In this document: positions 54,748 to 62,756 of the stretch, piece after piece
How the letters are laid out: each line of letters begins with the position of its first letter
Position numbering within the stretch: position 1 is the first letter of the stretch
Assembly (NCBI RefSeq): GCF_013404085.1
Contig: NZ_JABFHO010000001.1
Span: 4,105,501 to 4,169,500 of the forward strand
Origin: Winogradskyella helgolandensis
GTDB lineage: Bacteria; Bacteroidota; Bacteroidia; Flavobacteriales; Flavobacteriaceae
Reading direction: 5' to 3'
Length of the DNA stretch: 64,000 nt
Position numbers and translations under genes: made by a program
Notes under the pieces: generated by a model
The model's input: only the letters and a program-made list of their open reading frames with translations
What the model was told of the DNA's origin: nothing
Database searches by the model: none

Positions 54748-55293
54748 TTGCGAGCGACCAAAATACTACTTCTTATATTTATTCTCTCATTTTCAAGTTG
54801 TTATACGACGAAAAGACTGATACGTGAAAATGATTTTGAAACGTCTGGTTTTAATAATCAAAGTATAAATGGAATCTACAGTAATGGTTTGAATGATAGT
54901 ATACCAAAAAATTTATGGGTTAAATTAAAATCAAGTTATACTGATAAAACCGACACAATAAATTTGGATATTAATAATAATGTAAAACTGACTATGCTAA
55001 ATAGTGAGAATTTAAAAATACAATTATTAGACAAAACAGGAAAGTCTGTTATTGACGAATTCGATTTAAAAGGCAGAATTAAAGGCAATTTTTTTACTAT
55101 TGACAGAAAACTAACTCTTTATCCTTTTATTCCTGTGTATTACGTCAATATGGAAACAAAAACAATTCTTGGAAACGATTTGAACGGAAATTTAGTTTTA
55201 GTAACTGGAAGTGTAAATGAAGCAATGATATTAATGGTAGCAGGTGGAAATAGACATGTCCAAAATCATAAATTTAACCGGATAAAAAACTAA
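54748..55293 (+). CDS. Cassette gene: lipoprotein
   Basis: 181 residues from a TTG start 26 bp into the cassette. Lipobox LSFSSCYTTKR (Cys ~18); 'YTTKR' directly after the Cys recalls small outer-membrane lipoproteins. Beta-rich body, no recognised family. The stop lies in the closing arm (CTAAGCACAAC). Confidence 0.72.
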   Translation: MRATKILLLIFILSFSSCYTTKRLIRENDFETSGFNNQSINGIYSNGLNDSIPKNLWVKLKSSYTDKTDTINLDINNNVKLTMLNSENLKIQLLDKTGKSVIDEFDLKGRIKGNFFTIDRKLTLYPFIPVYYVNMETKTILGNDLNGNLVLVTGSVNEAMILMVAGGNRHVQNHKFNRIKN

Positions 55294-55297
55294 GCAC

Positions 55298-55424
55298 AAC
55301 ACCGTGTATAATTAATTGCTGTGTTCTTCTCTACTTGCGAATATTCCTGCGGAATATTCACGGGTTCGTAAATGTTTGCTAACTTAGTTGCCAAACCACG
55401 CAACTAACCATACACAATCACGTT
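55298..55424 (+). repeat. attC-like site F
   Basis: AAC at 55298-55300, GTT at 55422-55424. R'' TAAGCACAAC, R' GTTGGCAAAC. Major type; GAATATTCC-TGC-GGAATATTC. Confidence 0.93.
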
Positions 55425-55529
55425 GGCAAACATTTAAGCGAATCGTTAACTAATTGAAAATCATCGTTCACTCAATTAGAGTTCCGGAATTACTAAACAA
55501 AGAATAGATTTGAAAACAATCTAAACTGA

Positions 55530-55979
55530 ATGAAAAAAATTGGACTAATACTTTTGACAATTCTGCTGAATCTCAATTTGAGTTTCTCACAAACCGAATC
55601 TGAAATTGACTCGCTTTTAAACGAAATCTCTAAAACGGAAAATTCAATTGGAATTATAAAAACAAAGCAAGCCGAAAAAATTATGGCTTTTGGAGAAAAG
55701 TCATTACCAATTCTTGCGGAATATTTTACTGATTCTACTCTGACCAAAATAAAATCTGAATGTCATAATCGGAATATAACCAAAGGAGAATTAGCAATAA
55801 TTATTGCTGACAGAATTAAAGGAATGCCATTTGCTCTTTTGACTGGAGTTCAAAATTGTACAATGGAATTTTGCAAAAACAATCCAAACTTGATAGAGTA
55901 TTATTTACCTTGGATTGAAAAAGATAACGGAAAATCATTTAAAGAAAAATATATTAGTTGGTTGAAAAATAGCGATTGA
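55530..55979 (+). CDS. Cassette gene: secreted hypothetical protein
   Basis: 149 residues. Signal peptide 1-21 (NLNLSFSQT). Helical, with 'QAEKIMAFGEKSLPILAEYF' reminiscent of a HEAT-like repeat, and two Cys in 'TGVQNCTMEFC'. About 105 bp of leader separates it from the cassette boundary, more than in most cassettes. Unknown function. Confidence 0.72.
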   Translation: MKKIGLILLTILLNLNLSFSQTESEIDSLLNEISKTENSIGIIKTKQAEKIMAFGEKSLPILAEYFTDSTLTKIKSECHNRNITKGELAIIIADRIKGMPFALLTGVQNCTMEFCKNNPNLIEYYLPWIEKDNGKSFKEKYISWLKNSD

Positions 55980-55998
55980 AAAATAAAAACGATTTGCC

Positions 55999-56125
55999 AA
56001 CACCGTGTATAATTAATTGCTAGATTCTTCTCTACTTGCGAATATTCCTGCGGAATATTCACGGGTTCGTAAAAGTTTGCTAACTTAGTCGCTAAACCAC
56101 GCAACTAACCATACACAAACACGTT
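55999..56125 (+). repeat. attC-like site G
   Basis: AAC at 55999-56001, GTT at 56123-56125. R'' ATTTGCCAAC, R' GTTAGGCAAC, the latter fitting the classical attC core GTTRRRY exactly. Major type. Confidence 0.93.
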
Positions 56126-56141
56126 AGGCAACATTTGACGA

Positions 56142-56708
56142 ATGACGAAAACTGAATTCTTTATACTTTGGGCTATTTCGATTGGAATTTACTTCTTAAC
56201 ATTTAAAATCAACTTGATTTTGACTGCAATTATGACTTGTCTTTTGATTTTAGCATACATTTATTATAAGAAAAATTACATCTTGAATTTAAATAAAAAG
56301 ATAAAAGATGGAGAGCTAAAATATTATGAATTTAATACAGAAAAAAACAAAGTTGAACTATTTGCTTTACCTGTTATTTATATAATTTTAAACACTTTGT
56401 TGGTATTAAAAATAGTTGATTTAAATGCGGATTTGATTTTTATAAATTTATTATTCTTATTTGTACCTAGTATATCAATGTTTATACTTAAATATAAAAA
56501 TGCTGAATTGAATAATGGACTTTTAATTGGAGCAAAAATGTATCAAAACGGATTAACTGGTTCGAAAATTAAAATAATAGATGTGAACATAAATTTTGGA
56601 AAAACAAAATCTGAATTAGTATTTGAGAACATTAAAACTGGAAAAAAAGATACTTATGAATTCTCTAAACCTGATTTAATTATAACTGAAATAAAAAACG
56701 TTGCCTAA
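56142..56708 (+). CDS. Cassette gene: membrane protein of unknown function
   Basis: 188 residues. Two N-terminal TM segments (FFILWAISIGIYFLTFKI; LTAIMTCLLILAYIYY) and two more at ~75-115, then a beta-rich soluble tail (KMYQNGLTGSKIKIIDVNINFG). Start is 17 bp into the cassette and the TAA stop is within the closing core CTAAC. Confidence 0.73.
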   Translation: MTKTEFFILWAISIGIYFLTFKINLILTAIMTCLLILAYIYYKKNYILNLNKKIKDGELKYYEFNTEKNKVELFALPVIYIILNTLLVLKIVDLNADLIFINLLFLFVPSISMFILKYKNAELNNGLLIGAKMYQNGLTGSKIKIIDVNINFGKTKSELVFENIKTGKKDTYEFSKPDLIITEIKNVA

Positions 56709-56833
56709 CACCGTGTATAATTAATTGCTTGCTTCTAGCCTACTTGCGAATATTCCTGCGGAATATTCACAGGTTCGTAAATGTTTGCTAACTTAGTCGC
56801 TAAACCACGCAACTAACCATACACAATCACGTT
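56707..56833 (+). repeat. attC-like site H
   Basis: AAC at 56707-56709, GTT at 56831-56833. R'' GTTGCCTAAC, R' GTTGTAGCAC (same opening arm as site B). Major type. Confidence 0.93.
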
Positions 56834-56852
56834 GTAGCACATTTGAGAAACG

Positions 56853-57239
56853 ATGAAACCTGAATTAAAATATATAGAATTAAAAAGCGGATTTGGTGAT
56901 ACTGGACCAGCGTGGATTGGAATGGCGGAATTTTCAAAATCTGGTAGAACTGTGTATTTTAATGGAAAGGCTCTTAAAAACTCAAATGCACAAGGAATCG
57001 CAGGAAATTACTACGACATAGAAAGTGGAGACGAATATTGGGTTTCTGGAATAAAAAAAAACGGAACTGACCGACATTGGGCTGGAGGCGGAAAAGTAAT
57101 GATTGACCGAAATGTCGTTGACCTTTATTTAAGTCTGGTTGACTTCAATTTATTGGATAAAAACCGATTTAAATTAGTGGACATTTTACCAACTGACAAA
57201 CAAAAGTTTGCGGAATTAGAAAACGAAAAACTTAACTAA
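56853..57239 (+). CDS. Cassette gene 1 of 2: small soluble conserved protein
   Basis: 128 residues. 'YIELKSGFGDTGPAWIGMAEFSKSGRTVYFNGKAL', 'NYYDIESGDEYWVSGIKKNGTDRHWAGGGKVMID' form a compact beta-rich domain that I recall as a recurrent small conserved protein in bacteria, without an established function. No signal or TM. Followed after 1 bp by a second gene in the same cassette. Confidence 0.75.
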   Translation: MKPELKYIELKSGFGDTGPAWIGMAEFSKSGRTVYFNGKALKNSNAQGIAGNYYDIESGDEYWVSGIKKNGTDRHWAGGGKVMIDRNVVDLYLSLVDFNLLDKNRFKLVDILPTDKQKFAELENEKLN

Positions 57240-57240
57240 T

Positions 57241-57522
57241 ATGATATTATCTGAAAAATATCCCGAAGAATATTTTAATCATTGGATAGCAATGTTTTGT
57301 GCAAATAATTCAGAATTTAACAAAGATGCAATCATAGAACAAATTGAAATGTATAAGAGTTTCGAAGGAGAAGAAGAATTCTCTGAACTTAAAGCAGAAC
57401 TAAACTCTATTATCGAAAATGATGATTTAGATAAGTTTATAGAAATTGGAAAGAACTTTGGATGGAAAGAAATTAAGACTGATGACTTAATTAATATGAC
57501 CCAAATTATTAGGAAAGAATAA
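57241..57522 (+). CDS. Cassette gene 2 of 2: small acidic protein
   Basis: 93 residues, helical and strongly acidic (FEGEEEFSELKAELNSIIENDDLDKF). Begins 1 bp after its partner's stop, so the pair is translationally coupled and moved as one cassette. Such a small acidic partner could bind the first protein; inference. Confidence 0.68.
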   Translation: MILSEKYPEEYFNHWIAMFCANNSEFNKDAIIEQIEMYKSFEGEEEFSELKAELNSIIENDDLDKFIEIGKNFGWKEIKTDDLINMTQIIRKE

Positions 57523-57533
57523 AAACGTGCTAC

Positions 57534-57657
57534 AACAACGTATAAAATTAATTGCTTGGTTCTAGCCTACTTACGAAAATCCTCGCGGATTTTCTATTCA
57601 GTTTTTATTTGCTAAATTAGGTGCTTAACCACGCAACTAATCTTATACAAAACCGTT
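57534..57657 (+). repeat. attC-like site I (type II interior)
   Basis: AAC at 57534-57536, GTT at 57655-57657. R'' GTGCTACAAC, R' GTTGTGCGTC. Interior GAAAATCC-TCGC-GGATTTTC and TAAATTAGGTGCTTAACC, shared with site N and minus-strand sites alpha/delta. Confidence 0.92.
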
Positions 57658-57725
57658 GTGCGTCATTTAAGAAAAATCTTGCAAAACAATAAAATTAAGG
57701 ATATAAAACAATTTTTATAGGAAAA

Positions 57726-57908
57726 ATGGAAAACGGAGATTTAGAGGTTTTATGTTGCTTTTGTGGTCAAGATTCAACATTTAATAAAGCGGTTGAAATC
57801 ACCATAGAATGTGATAAGAAAACTAAAGAGGTTCAAGCAGTTTATGCTCATTCTAAATGTCTTGACAAAGTTTTACATAAAAGTGTTCCAAGAGCATTTG
57901 ACTTATAA
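57726..57908 (+). CDS. Cassette gene 1 of 2: small Cys-containing protein
   Basis: 60 residues. 'EVLCCFCGQDS ... HSKCLDKVLH' contains CxxC plus a later HxxC, suggesting a small zinc-binding fold. Followed 35 bp later by a membrane protein in the same cassette. Confidence 0.65.
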   Translation: MENGDLEVLCCFCGQDSTFNKAVEITIECDKKTKEVQAVYAHSKCLDKVLHKSVPRAFDL

Positions 57909-57943
57909 ATTGGAATAAATATTCACAGGAATTTAATGAAAAA

Positions 57944-58288
57944 ATGGATTTTTATAAAAATTTGACAGATGGAAAGAAAAGTGCTTTAATTGGAGGAATT
58001 CTGATTTTAGTATTCGGAATTATATTTTCTGTTTACCGACAAAGTAGGCTTGAAAAACTTGATTCGGATTTTATATGGACAGAAGGAACGATAACTGAAA
58101 TAAAACTTAATGTTTCGAAAGGAACAACGCAAACACAAGATATTTTTCTATTTGAATTTAAACACAATGGAAAAAATATAATAAAGTCGCGCACAACCTA
58201 TAAACCTGAATTATTGAAAGTTGGACAAAAATTTAAAATAAAAGTTCACCCTAAAGATTCTGATTTATTGGAAATTGATTTGAATTAA
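57944..58288 (+). CDS. Cassette gene 2 of 2: DUF3592-like membrane protein
   Basis: 114 residues. One TM (SALIGGILILVFGIIFSVY), then a beta-barrel-like extracellular domain 'WTEGTITEIKLNVSKGTT', 'FLFEFKHNGKNIIKSRTTY', 'VGQKFKIKVHPKDSD', the DUF3592 pattern. Function unknown. Confidence 0.72.
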   Translation: MDFYKNLTDGKKSALIGGILILVFGIIFSVYRQSRLEKLDSDFIWTEGTITEIKLNVSKGTTQTQDIFLFEFKHNGKNIIKSRTTYKPELLKVGQKFKIKVHPKDSDLLEIDLN

Positions 58289-58317
58289 ATAAAAACTGAA
58301 TAAAAAAACGAACGCAC

Positions 58318-58444
58318 AACACCGTGTATAATTAATTGCTTTGTTCTTCCCTACTTGCGAATATTCCTGCGGAATATTCACGGGTTCGTAAAAGTTTGCT
58401 AAATTAGTCGCTTAACCACGCAACTAACCATACACAAAACCGTT
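58318..58444 (+). repeat. attC-like site J
   Basis: AAC at 58318-58320, GTT at 58442-58444. R'' AACGCACAAC, R' GTTATGCAAC. Major type. Confidence 0.93.
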
Positions 58445-58472
58445 ATGCAACAGTTAAAATCACGTTCAAAAA

Positions 58473-58502
58473 TTGAATGTTTAGATTAAATTTGTAAATT
58501 TG
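58473..58502 (+). promoter_or_regulatory. Cassette-borne promoter of the toxin-antitoxin pair
   Basis: Two abutting TAAATTTG boxes (58487-58494, 58495-58502), both matching TAnnTTTG; a TTG at 58473-58475 sits 19 bp before the second box, a normal -33/-7 spacing. The antitoxin ATG is at 58508, so the transcript would be almost leaderless. No other cassette here shows such a clear promoter. Confidence 0.5.
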
Positions 58503-58507
58503 ATATT

Positions 58508-58741
58508 ATGGATTTAAGTTTAGAAAATAAAAAAATAGAATTAATTCAATGGTTATCAACTTTGAATGACACATCTCTGATTGACAAACTAATGAAATTA
58601 AGAGAGAAAGAGAAGAACGATTGGTGGAATGAAATTTCTGCAAGCGAAAAAGAGTCTATCGAAAAAGGAATTCAAGATGCTGATAACGGAAAATTGACTT
58701 CTCACTCAAACGTGAAAGGAATCTATGAAAAGTGGTTATAA
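58508..58741 (+). CDS. Antitoxin of a ParE/RelE-type module
   Basis: 77 residues, helical and charged: 'KKIELIQWLSTLNDTSLIDKLMKLREKEKNDWWNEISASEKESIEKGIQDADNGKL' is the addiction-module antitoxin pattern common in Bacteroidota beside ParE/RelE toxins. Overlaps the toxin gene by 17 bp. Expected to bind and neutralise the toxin and repress the promoter. Confidence 0.85.
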   Translation: MDLSLENKKIELIQWLSTLNDTSLIDKLMKLREKEKNDWWNEISASEKESIEKGIQDADNGKLTSHSNVKGIYEKWL

Positions 58742-59027
58742 AATCCTGTGGACTGACCACGCAATATCTGAACTTAAAGAAAGTATTGAATATCTTGAGA
58801 ATAAATGGACAGAAAGAGAATTAAGAACATTCTCTGCAAAATTAGACCATACAATAGAACTGATTTCAAAATCACCCGAAATTTTCCCAGTTTCATTGGA
58901 TAAAATAAATATTCGCAAAGCTGTAGTTGAAAAACACAATAATCTATATTACCGAATTAATAAAAATTCAATTGAGATTGTTTCTTTGTTTTCAAACAGA
59001 AAGAATCCGAATAAGAAAATGTTATAA
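58725..59027 (+). CDS. ParE/RelE-family toxin
   Basis: 100 residues. 'YKILWTDHAISELKESIEYLENKWTERELRTFSAKLDHTIELISKSPEIFP' and 'RKAVVEKHNNLYYRINKNSIEIVSLFSNRKNP' are diagnostic of the ParE/RelE superfamily. Target (gyrase or ribosome-bound mRNA) cannot be told from sequence. Toxin-antitoxin cassettes are known to stabilise large chromosomal integron arrays. Confidence 0.88.
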   Translation: MKSGYKILWTDHAISELKESIEYLENKWTERELRTFSAKLDHTIELISKSPEIFPVSLDKINIRKAVVEKHNNLYYRINKNSIEIVSLFSNRKNPNKKML

Positions 59028-59038
59028 AACCGTTGCAT

Positions 59039-59165
59039 AACACCGTGTATAATTAATTGCTTTTTAAGTGCTTACTTGCGAAAATTCCTGCGGAATTTTC
59101 TCGGGTTCGTAAATGTTTATTAAATTAGCTACCAAACCACGCAACTAACCATACACAAACACGTT
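59039..59165 (+). repeat. attC-like site K
   Basis: AAC at 59039-59041, GTT at 59163-59165. R'' GTTGCATAAC, R' GTTGGCATTC. Inner hairpin GAAAATTCC-TGC-GGAATTTTC. Confidence 0.92.
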
Positions 59166-59186
59166 GGCATTCATTTAAACCGAACG

Positions 59187-59933
59187 ATGAAAAACATATT
59201 TCTGATTTTATTAATATTTTCGACTTTCAATTGTAAAGGTCAAAGCAAAACAAGCGAAAAAACAGAACCTGAATTAGAAAATCTGCTTTCTGATTTTGTC
59301 TCTGCTGATTGGAGAAAAGTTTATAAAGCAAAAGACAGTTTGCTGAATATCGGAAAGCCATCAATTCCGTATTTGATAAAATTATTGGACAATCCAAAAG
59401 AATTTAGAAAATTAGAAAATACAGCTGACTTAATTTATCCAGGTGTAACTGAATTTTTTGGACACGGTTGGTTTATAAATTACGATTTGGATTGGATTTC
59501 AATTCGAGCAGGTTGGGCTTTAGAAAATTTGACTTCACAAAACTTTGGTTTTACCGAGAATGTAATTACCGAAAAAGAATTAATAGAATTACATAAAAAA
59601 GACTATTCGAAGTATATTGAAAACGGAAAACACGATGTAAATTTTGAAAGAACAAAGTTTAAAGAACTTGATATTATTATAAAACGTGTAAAGGATTGGT
59701 GGAAAATAAATGAAAAGAATTGGACAGCTCTTAACGGACTGAAAGAAGCCATTTTCAGTAATGACATAAATCGTCAATTACAAGCTATCCAACAAATGAG
59801 ATATCCTCGTTTTAAAATTAAAGGATATAATCAAGAATGGTTTAATCGAGAAATTAGAGCACGAATTGTTGAGTTGAATAAAATAGACAATGAGGAATTG
59901 AAATTACAAACAGGATATTTATTACGAAAATAA
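59187..59933 (+). CDS. Cassette gene: lipoprotein with HEAT-like segment
   Basis: 248 residues. Lipobox IFSTFNCKG (Cys ~15). 'KAKDSLLNIGKPSIPYLIKLLDNP' is HEAT/armadillo-like, followed by 'SIRAGWALENLTSQNFGF' and a C-terminal helical region. Related in style to the cassette gene at 55530. Function unknown. Confidence 0.73.
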   Translation: MKNIFLILLIFSTFNCKGQSKTSEKTEPELENLLSDFVSADWRKVYKAKDSLLNIGKPSIPYLIKLLDNPKEFRKLENTADLIYPGVTEFFGHGWFINYDLDWISIRAGWALENLTSQNFGFTENVITEKELIELHKKDYSKYIENGKHDVNFERTKFKELDIIIKRVKDWWKINEKNWTALNGLKEAIFSNDINRQLQAIQQMRYPRFKIKGYNQEWFNREIRARIVELNKIDNEELKLQTGYLLRK

Positions 59934-59947
59934 AAAAACGAAATGCC

Positions 59948-60074
59948 AACACCGTGTATAATTAATTGCTTTGTTCTAGCCTACTTGCGAATATTCCTGC
60001 GGAATATTCACGGGTTCGTAAATGTTTGCTAACTTAGTTGCTTAACCACGCAACTAACCATACACAATCACGTT
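59948..60074 (+). repeat. attC-like site L
   Basis: AAC at 59948-59950, GTT at 60072-60074. R'' AATGCCAAC, R' GTTGTGTGTA. Major type. Confidence 0.93.
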
Positions 60075-60202
60075 GTGTGTAATTTACCAACGAGACAAAA
60101 TAGAGATAATTATAGAAAATACAGTTAAATTAAAAACTATCAAATAGTCGGAATAAAAATATCTAGTAATTACAATTGAAAAACTAATTTCTAACAAATC
60201 TA

Positions 60203-60628
60203 ATGAACGAAATAACTCTGCCATATCATTTATTAATTCCAACTATAATTTCAATTCTGATTTTAACAATATTCTTCATTAAAAGAAAACGAATATTTCG
60301 AATTGGAAAATGGAAATGGTTTTGGATAAGTTTGACAGTTTTCTTCGCTTTTTACGTATTTATTGTTGGAGGAGCAACTTATGATGATATTTATGCTCAA
60401 TGGAATTCAAATAGGTTTGACTTAAATCAAGACGGATTTTTTAGCGGAAACGAAATCACGTCTGAACAGCAAGAAGCAATGAGAAATCTGATAAGTGATA
60501 CTGGAAGAAATTTTTCATTTATAACTGGGCTAATTTTTTCTGGAATTATTGCATTCTTTGTTTTTACATTCGGAAAAATAAGTGAATTAATAAAAAAGAA
60601 AAAAAACTACACACAACAACGTGTATAA
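60203..60628 (+). CDS. Cassette gene: membrane protein with an EF-hand-like loop
   Basis: 141 residues. TM segments at ~6-24, 38-57 and 113-132; between the second and third lies FDLNQDGFFSGNEIT, a good EF-hand calcium loop (D-x-N-x-D-G-x-x-S-x-x-E). A single EF-hand loop on one side of a small membrane protein suggests calcium sensing; unproven. The gene has an unusually long ~130-bp leader after site L. Confidence 0.72.
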   Translation: MNEITLPYHLLIPTIISILILTIFFIKRKRIFRIGKWKWFWISLTVFFAFYVFIVGGATYDDIYAQWNSNRFDLNQDGFFSGNEITSEQQEAMRNLISDTGRNFSFITGLIFSGIIAFFVFTFGKISELIKKKKNYTQQRV

Positions 60629-60741
60629 TTAATTGCTGTATTCTTCTCTACTTGCGAATATTCCTGCGGAATATTCACAGGTTCGTGAAAGTTTACTAAT
60701 TTAGTTGCTAAATCACGCAACTAACCATACACAAACACGTT
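60615..60741 (+). repeat. attC-like site M
   Basis: AAC at 60615-60617, GTT at 60739-60741. R'' CTACACACAAC, R' GTTGTACAAC. Major type; AACAACGTG instead of AACACCGTG on the left. Confidence 0.93.
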
Positions 60742-60760
60742 GTACAACATTTACCAAAAA

Positions 60761-61399
60761 ATGAAATTAGGAAGTTTAATCATATTATTTTTAGTTTGTT
60801 TGAGTTGTAAAAACGAGAATGAAAACAAATCAAATTCAACGAATTCTGAAAGGTTTGAATTAGTTCCAGAACCTGATAAAGATGAAAGAGAAAAATATGA
60901 GAAAAACCTGAATCTGACCTCTTTTCTTGAAAACCCGATTGACCTACAAGAATTTAAAAATAAAACGAAAAGAGATGTCACCACAACCGTGACAAATGGT
61001 TTGGAATATTACTTTCACCCAAAAATTAATGATTCTATTTTTTATAGTTACAACTTCATTTCTACAGTAAATAGACAATTAGAAATTAATGAAATAGTTG
61101 TCTTTAAATATGGAAAAAACCAACACAACTATGAAGACAAAACTGAAATACTGATTGAATTAAAGATTAAAAGTAATGATTCCGATTTGGGAAAAGCTAA
61201 TTTTATCGGACTTTCAAAAACAGACTTGGAATCGGAATTTGGAAATGATTATCTGACTTTCGACAGTGGAATTGCTTACTCAAATAAAAATAAAGTTCTG
61301 ATAATCGAACTTGAAGACTCAAAAGTAAAGTCCTTGAGATATATAAAATTAAACACCGAAAAAATCAACACAGAATTAATCGGACAAATAATGAAATAA
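60761..61399 (+). CDS. Cassette gene: lipoprotein
   Basis: 212 residues from the ATG at 60761 (the in-frame TTG at 60740 is the cassette core itself). Lipobox LFLVCLSCKN (Cys ~16), acidic linker, then a domain ending 'GKANFIGLSKTDLESEFGNDYLTFDSGIAYSNKNKVLIIELEDSKVKSLRYIKL', which looks like a BamE/SmpA-style or KTxxxxxG-type small beta domain. Function unknown. Confidence 0.74.
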   Translation: MKLGSLIILFLVCLSCKNENENKSNSTNSERFELVPEPDKDEREKYEKNLNLTSFLENPIDLQEFKNKTKRDVTTTVTNGLEYYFHPKINDSIFYSYNFISTVNRQLEINEIVVFKYGKNQHNYEDKTEILIELKIKSNDSDLGKANFIGLSKTDLESEFGNDYLTFDSGIAYSNKNKVLIIELEDSKVKSLRYIKLNTEKINTELIGQIMK

Positions 61400-61411
61400 A
61401 AAACGTTGTAC

Positions 61412-61535
61412 AACACCGTATATAATTTATTGCTAGTTCTAGCCTACTTACGAAAATCCTCGCAGATTTTCTATTCGGTTCTTATTTACTAAATTAGGTG
61501 CTTAAACCACGCAACAAACCATATACAACAACGTT
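61412..61535 (+). repeat. attC-like site N (type II interior)
   Basis: AAC at 61412-61414, GTT at 61533-61535. R'' GTTGTACAAC, R' GTTGCCCACA. Interior GAAAATCC-TCGC-AGATTTTC and TAAATTAGGTGCTTAAACC, as in site I and the minus-strand array. Confidence 0.92.
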
Positions 61536-61544
61536 GCCCACAAT

Positions 61545-61922
61545 ATGAAAAAACTACTCAAATCAATAATTTTGCTTCTGACTTTAAGCGGTTGTGCCCA
61601 AGAAAAAAACTGTGCGGAATTTAAAACTGGAAAATTTAATTATGTTGACGAAAAACTGCCATTCGAAATTATCAGAAACGATACGTTACAAATAGAACGG
61701 AATTTAAAAACTGGAGTTGAAATCCATACTTCTGTAGAATGGAAATCAGATTGCGAATATATTTTGACTTATAAAAAAATACTGAATATTAATCGAGATG
61801 TAAGCGATGTAATTGGAAAGCAAATATTTGTGAATATTTTGGAGATTGATGGTAATAAAATTAAGGTTCAAGCAAAAAGTGATGCGATTGATGACGAACT
61901 TGAATTTATTAAAACTGAATAA
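61545..61922 (+). CDS. Cassette gene: small lipoprotein, paralog of the next cassette gene
   Basis: 125 residues. Lipobox LTLSGCAQ (Cys ~17). 'CAEFKTGKFNYVD ... SVEWKSDCEYILTYKKI ... IGKQIFVNILEIDGNKIKVQA' aligns by eye with the C-terminal half of the protein encoded by the next cassette. Shortest coding cassette (~540 bp). Unknown function. Confidence 0.75.
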   Translation: MKKLLKSIILLLTLSGCAQEKNCAEFKTGKFNYVDEKLPFEIIRNDTLQIERNLKTGVEIHTSVEWKSDCEYILTYKKILNINRDVSDVIGKQIFVNILEIDGNKIKVQAKSDAIDDELEFIKTE

Positions 61923-61951
61923 AAAATACTAACGGAGAAAATACTGTGGGC

Positions 61952-62078
61952 AACACCGTGTATAATTAATTGCTTTGGTCGTTGCTTATTTGGAAAATTC
62001 CTTCGGAATTTTCTCGCGTTCGTTTTTGTTTACTAAATTAGTTGCTTAAACACGCAACTAACCATACACAAACACGTC
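61952..62078 (+). repeat. attC-like site O (type III interior, altered junction)
   Basis: AAC at 61952-61954; the expected GTT at 62076-62078 reads GTC. R'' TGTGGGCAAC, R' GTCGTGCATA. Interior GGAAAATTCC-TTC-GGAATTTTC and GTTTACTAAATTAGTTGC, shared with site Q. Confidence 0.9.
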
Positions 62079-62103
62079 GTGCATAATTAAAAAAAAACGC
62101 GAA

Positions 62104-62748
62104 TTGAAAAAAATATTACTGTTTGGATTTATAATAGTATCTATCAATCTACACTCTCAAATAATGACTAGATACTTTATTGAAGGAGTTGAAATTGTAG
62201 ATTACGTGACACTCGAAATTTGTGCTGATAGTATAAATGGAATAAACAATGTTGAATTGATTGCGAAAAAAACAACCCATAAAAATCAAGCTAATATTGA
62301 CCAACTTGTAGATTACATTAAGAGTTTTGACTATCCTAAAGATGGTCCTTTAATTGGGAGATGCGGAAATCTAACCTTTTCATTTATGAATCCTGAATTT
62401 GAAAACTTGAAATTAAATGAAAATGAAATAGAAGAATGCTCAAAATTTAGATTTGGGAATTATAGCTATCATCATATAAATCATCAAGACACAAAAATTA
62501 AGCGGAGAAAAAAAATACAAAAAGAAAAAAGCTATAAAAGTAGACAGATTTATAGTATTAACTGGACATCGAATTCTACATATACTTTGACTTACAAAAG
62601 AATGTCTGATGACAACCTAAAAAATTTAATTGGAGAAAAAATAGAGGTTGAAATTCTAAAACTTTTAGATAACGACGGATACGTTTACAGGTCGACAAGT
62701 CCGAAAGGAATTGTTTACTATGGAGCGATATACAAATCAAAAAAATAA
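62104..62748 (+). CDS. Cassette gene: secreted protein, paralog of the previous cassette gene
   Basis: 214 residues from a TTG start 26 bp into the cassette. Signal peptide 1-19 (NLHSQ). C-terminal half 'CSKFRFGNYSYHH ... SINWTSNSTYTLTYKRM ... LIGEKIEVEILKLLDNDGYVYRS' parallels the gene at 61545. The N-terminal ~100 residues are extra. Function unknown. Confidence 0.74.
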   Translation: MKKILLFGFIIVSINLHSQIMTRYFIEGVEIVDYVTLEICADSINGINNVELIAKKTTHKNQANIDQLVDYIKSFDYPKDGPLIGRCGNLTFSFMNPEFENLKLNENEIEECSKFRFGNYSYHHINHQDTKIKRRKKIQKEKSYKSRQIYSINWTSNSTYTLTYKRMSDDNLKNLIGEKIEVEILKLLDNDGYVYRSTSPKGIVYYGAIYKSKK

Positions 62749-62756
62749 CTATGCAC

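Noticed and set aside
60740..60760. TTG start and seven extra residues for the lipoprotein at 60761
   Set aside because: These codons are the recombination core and would put residues before the lipoprotein signal.
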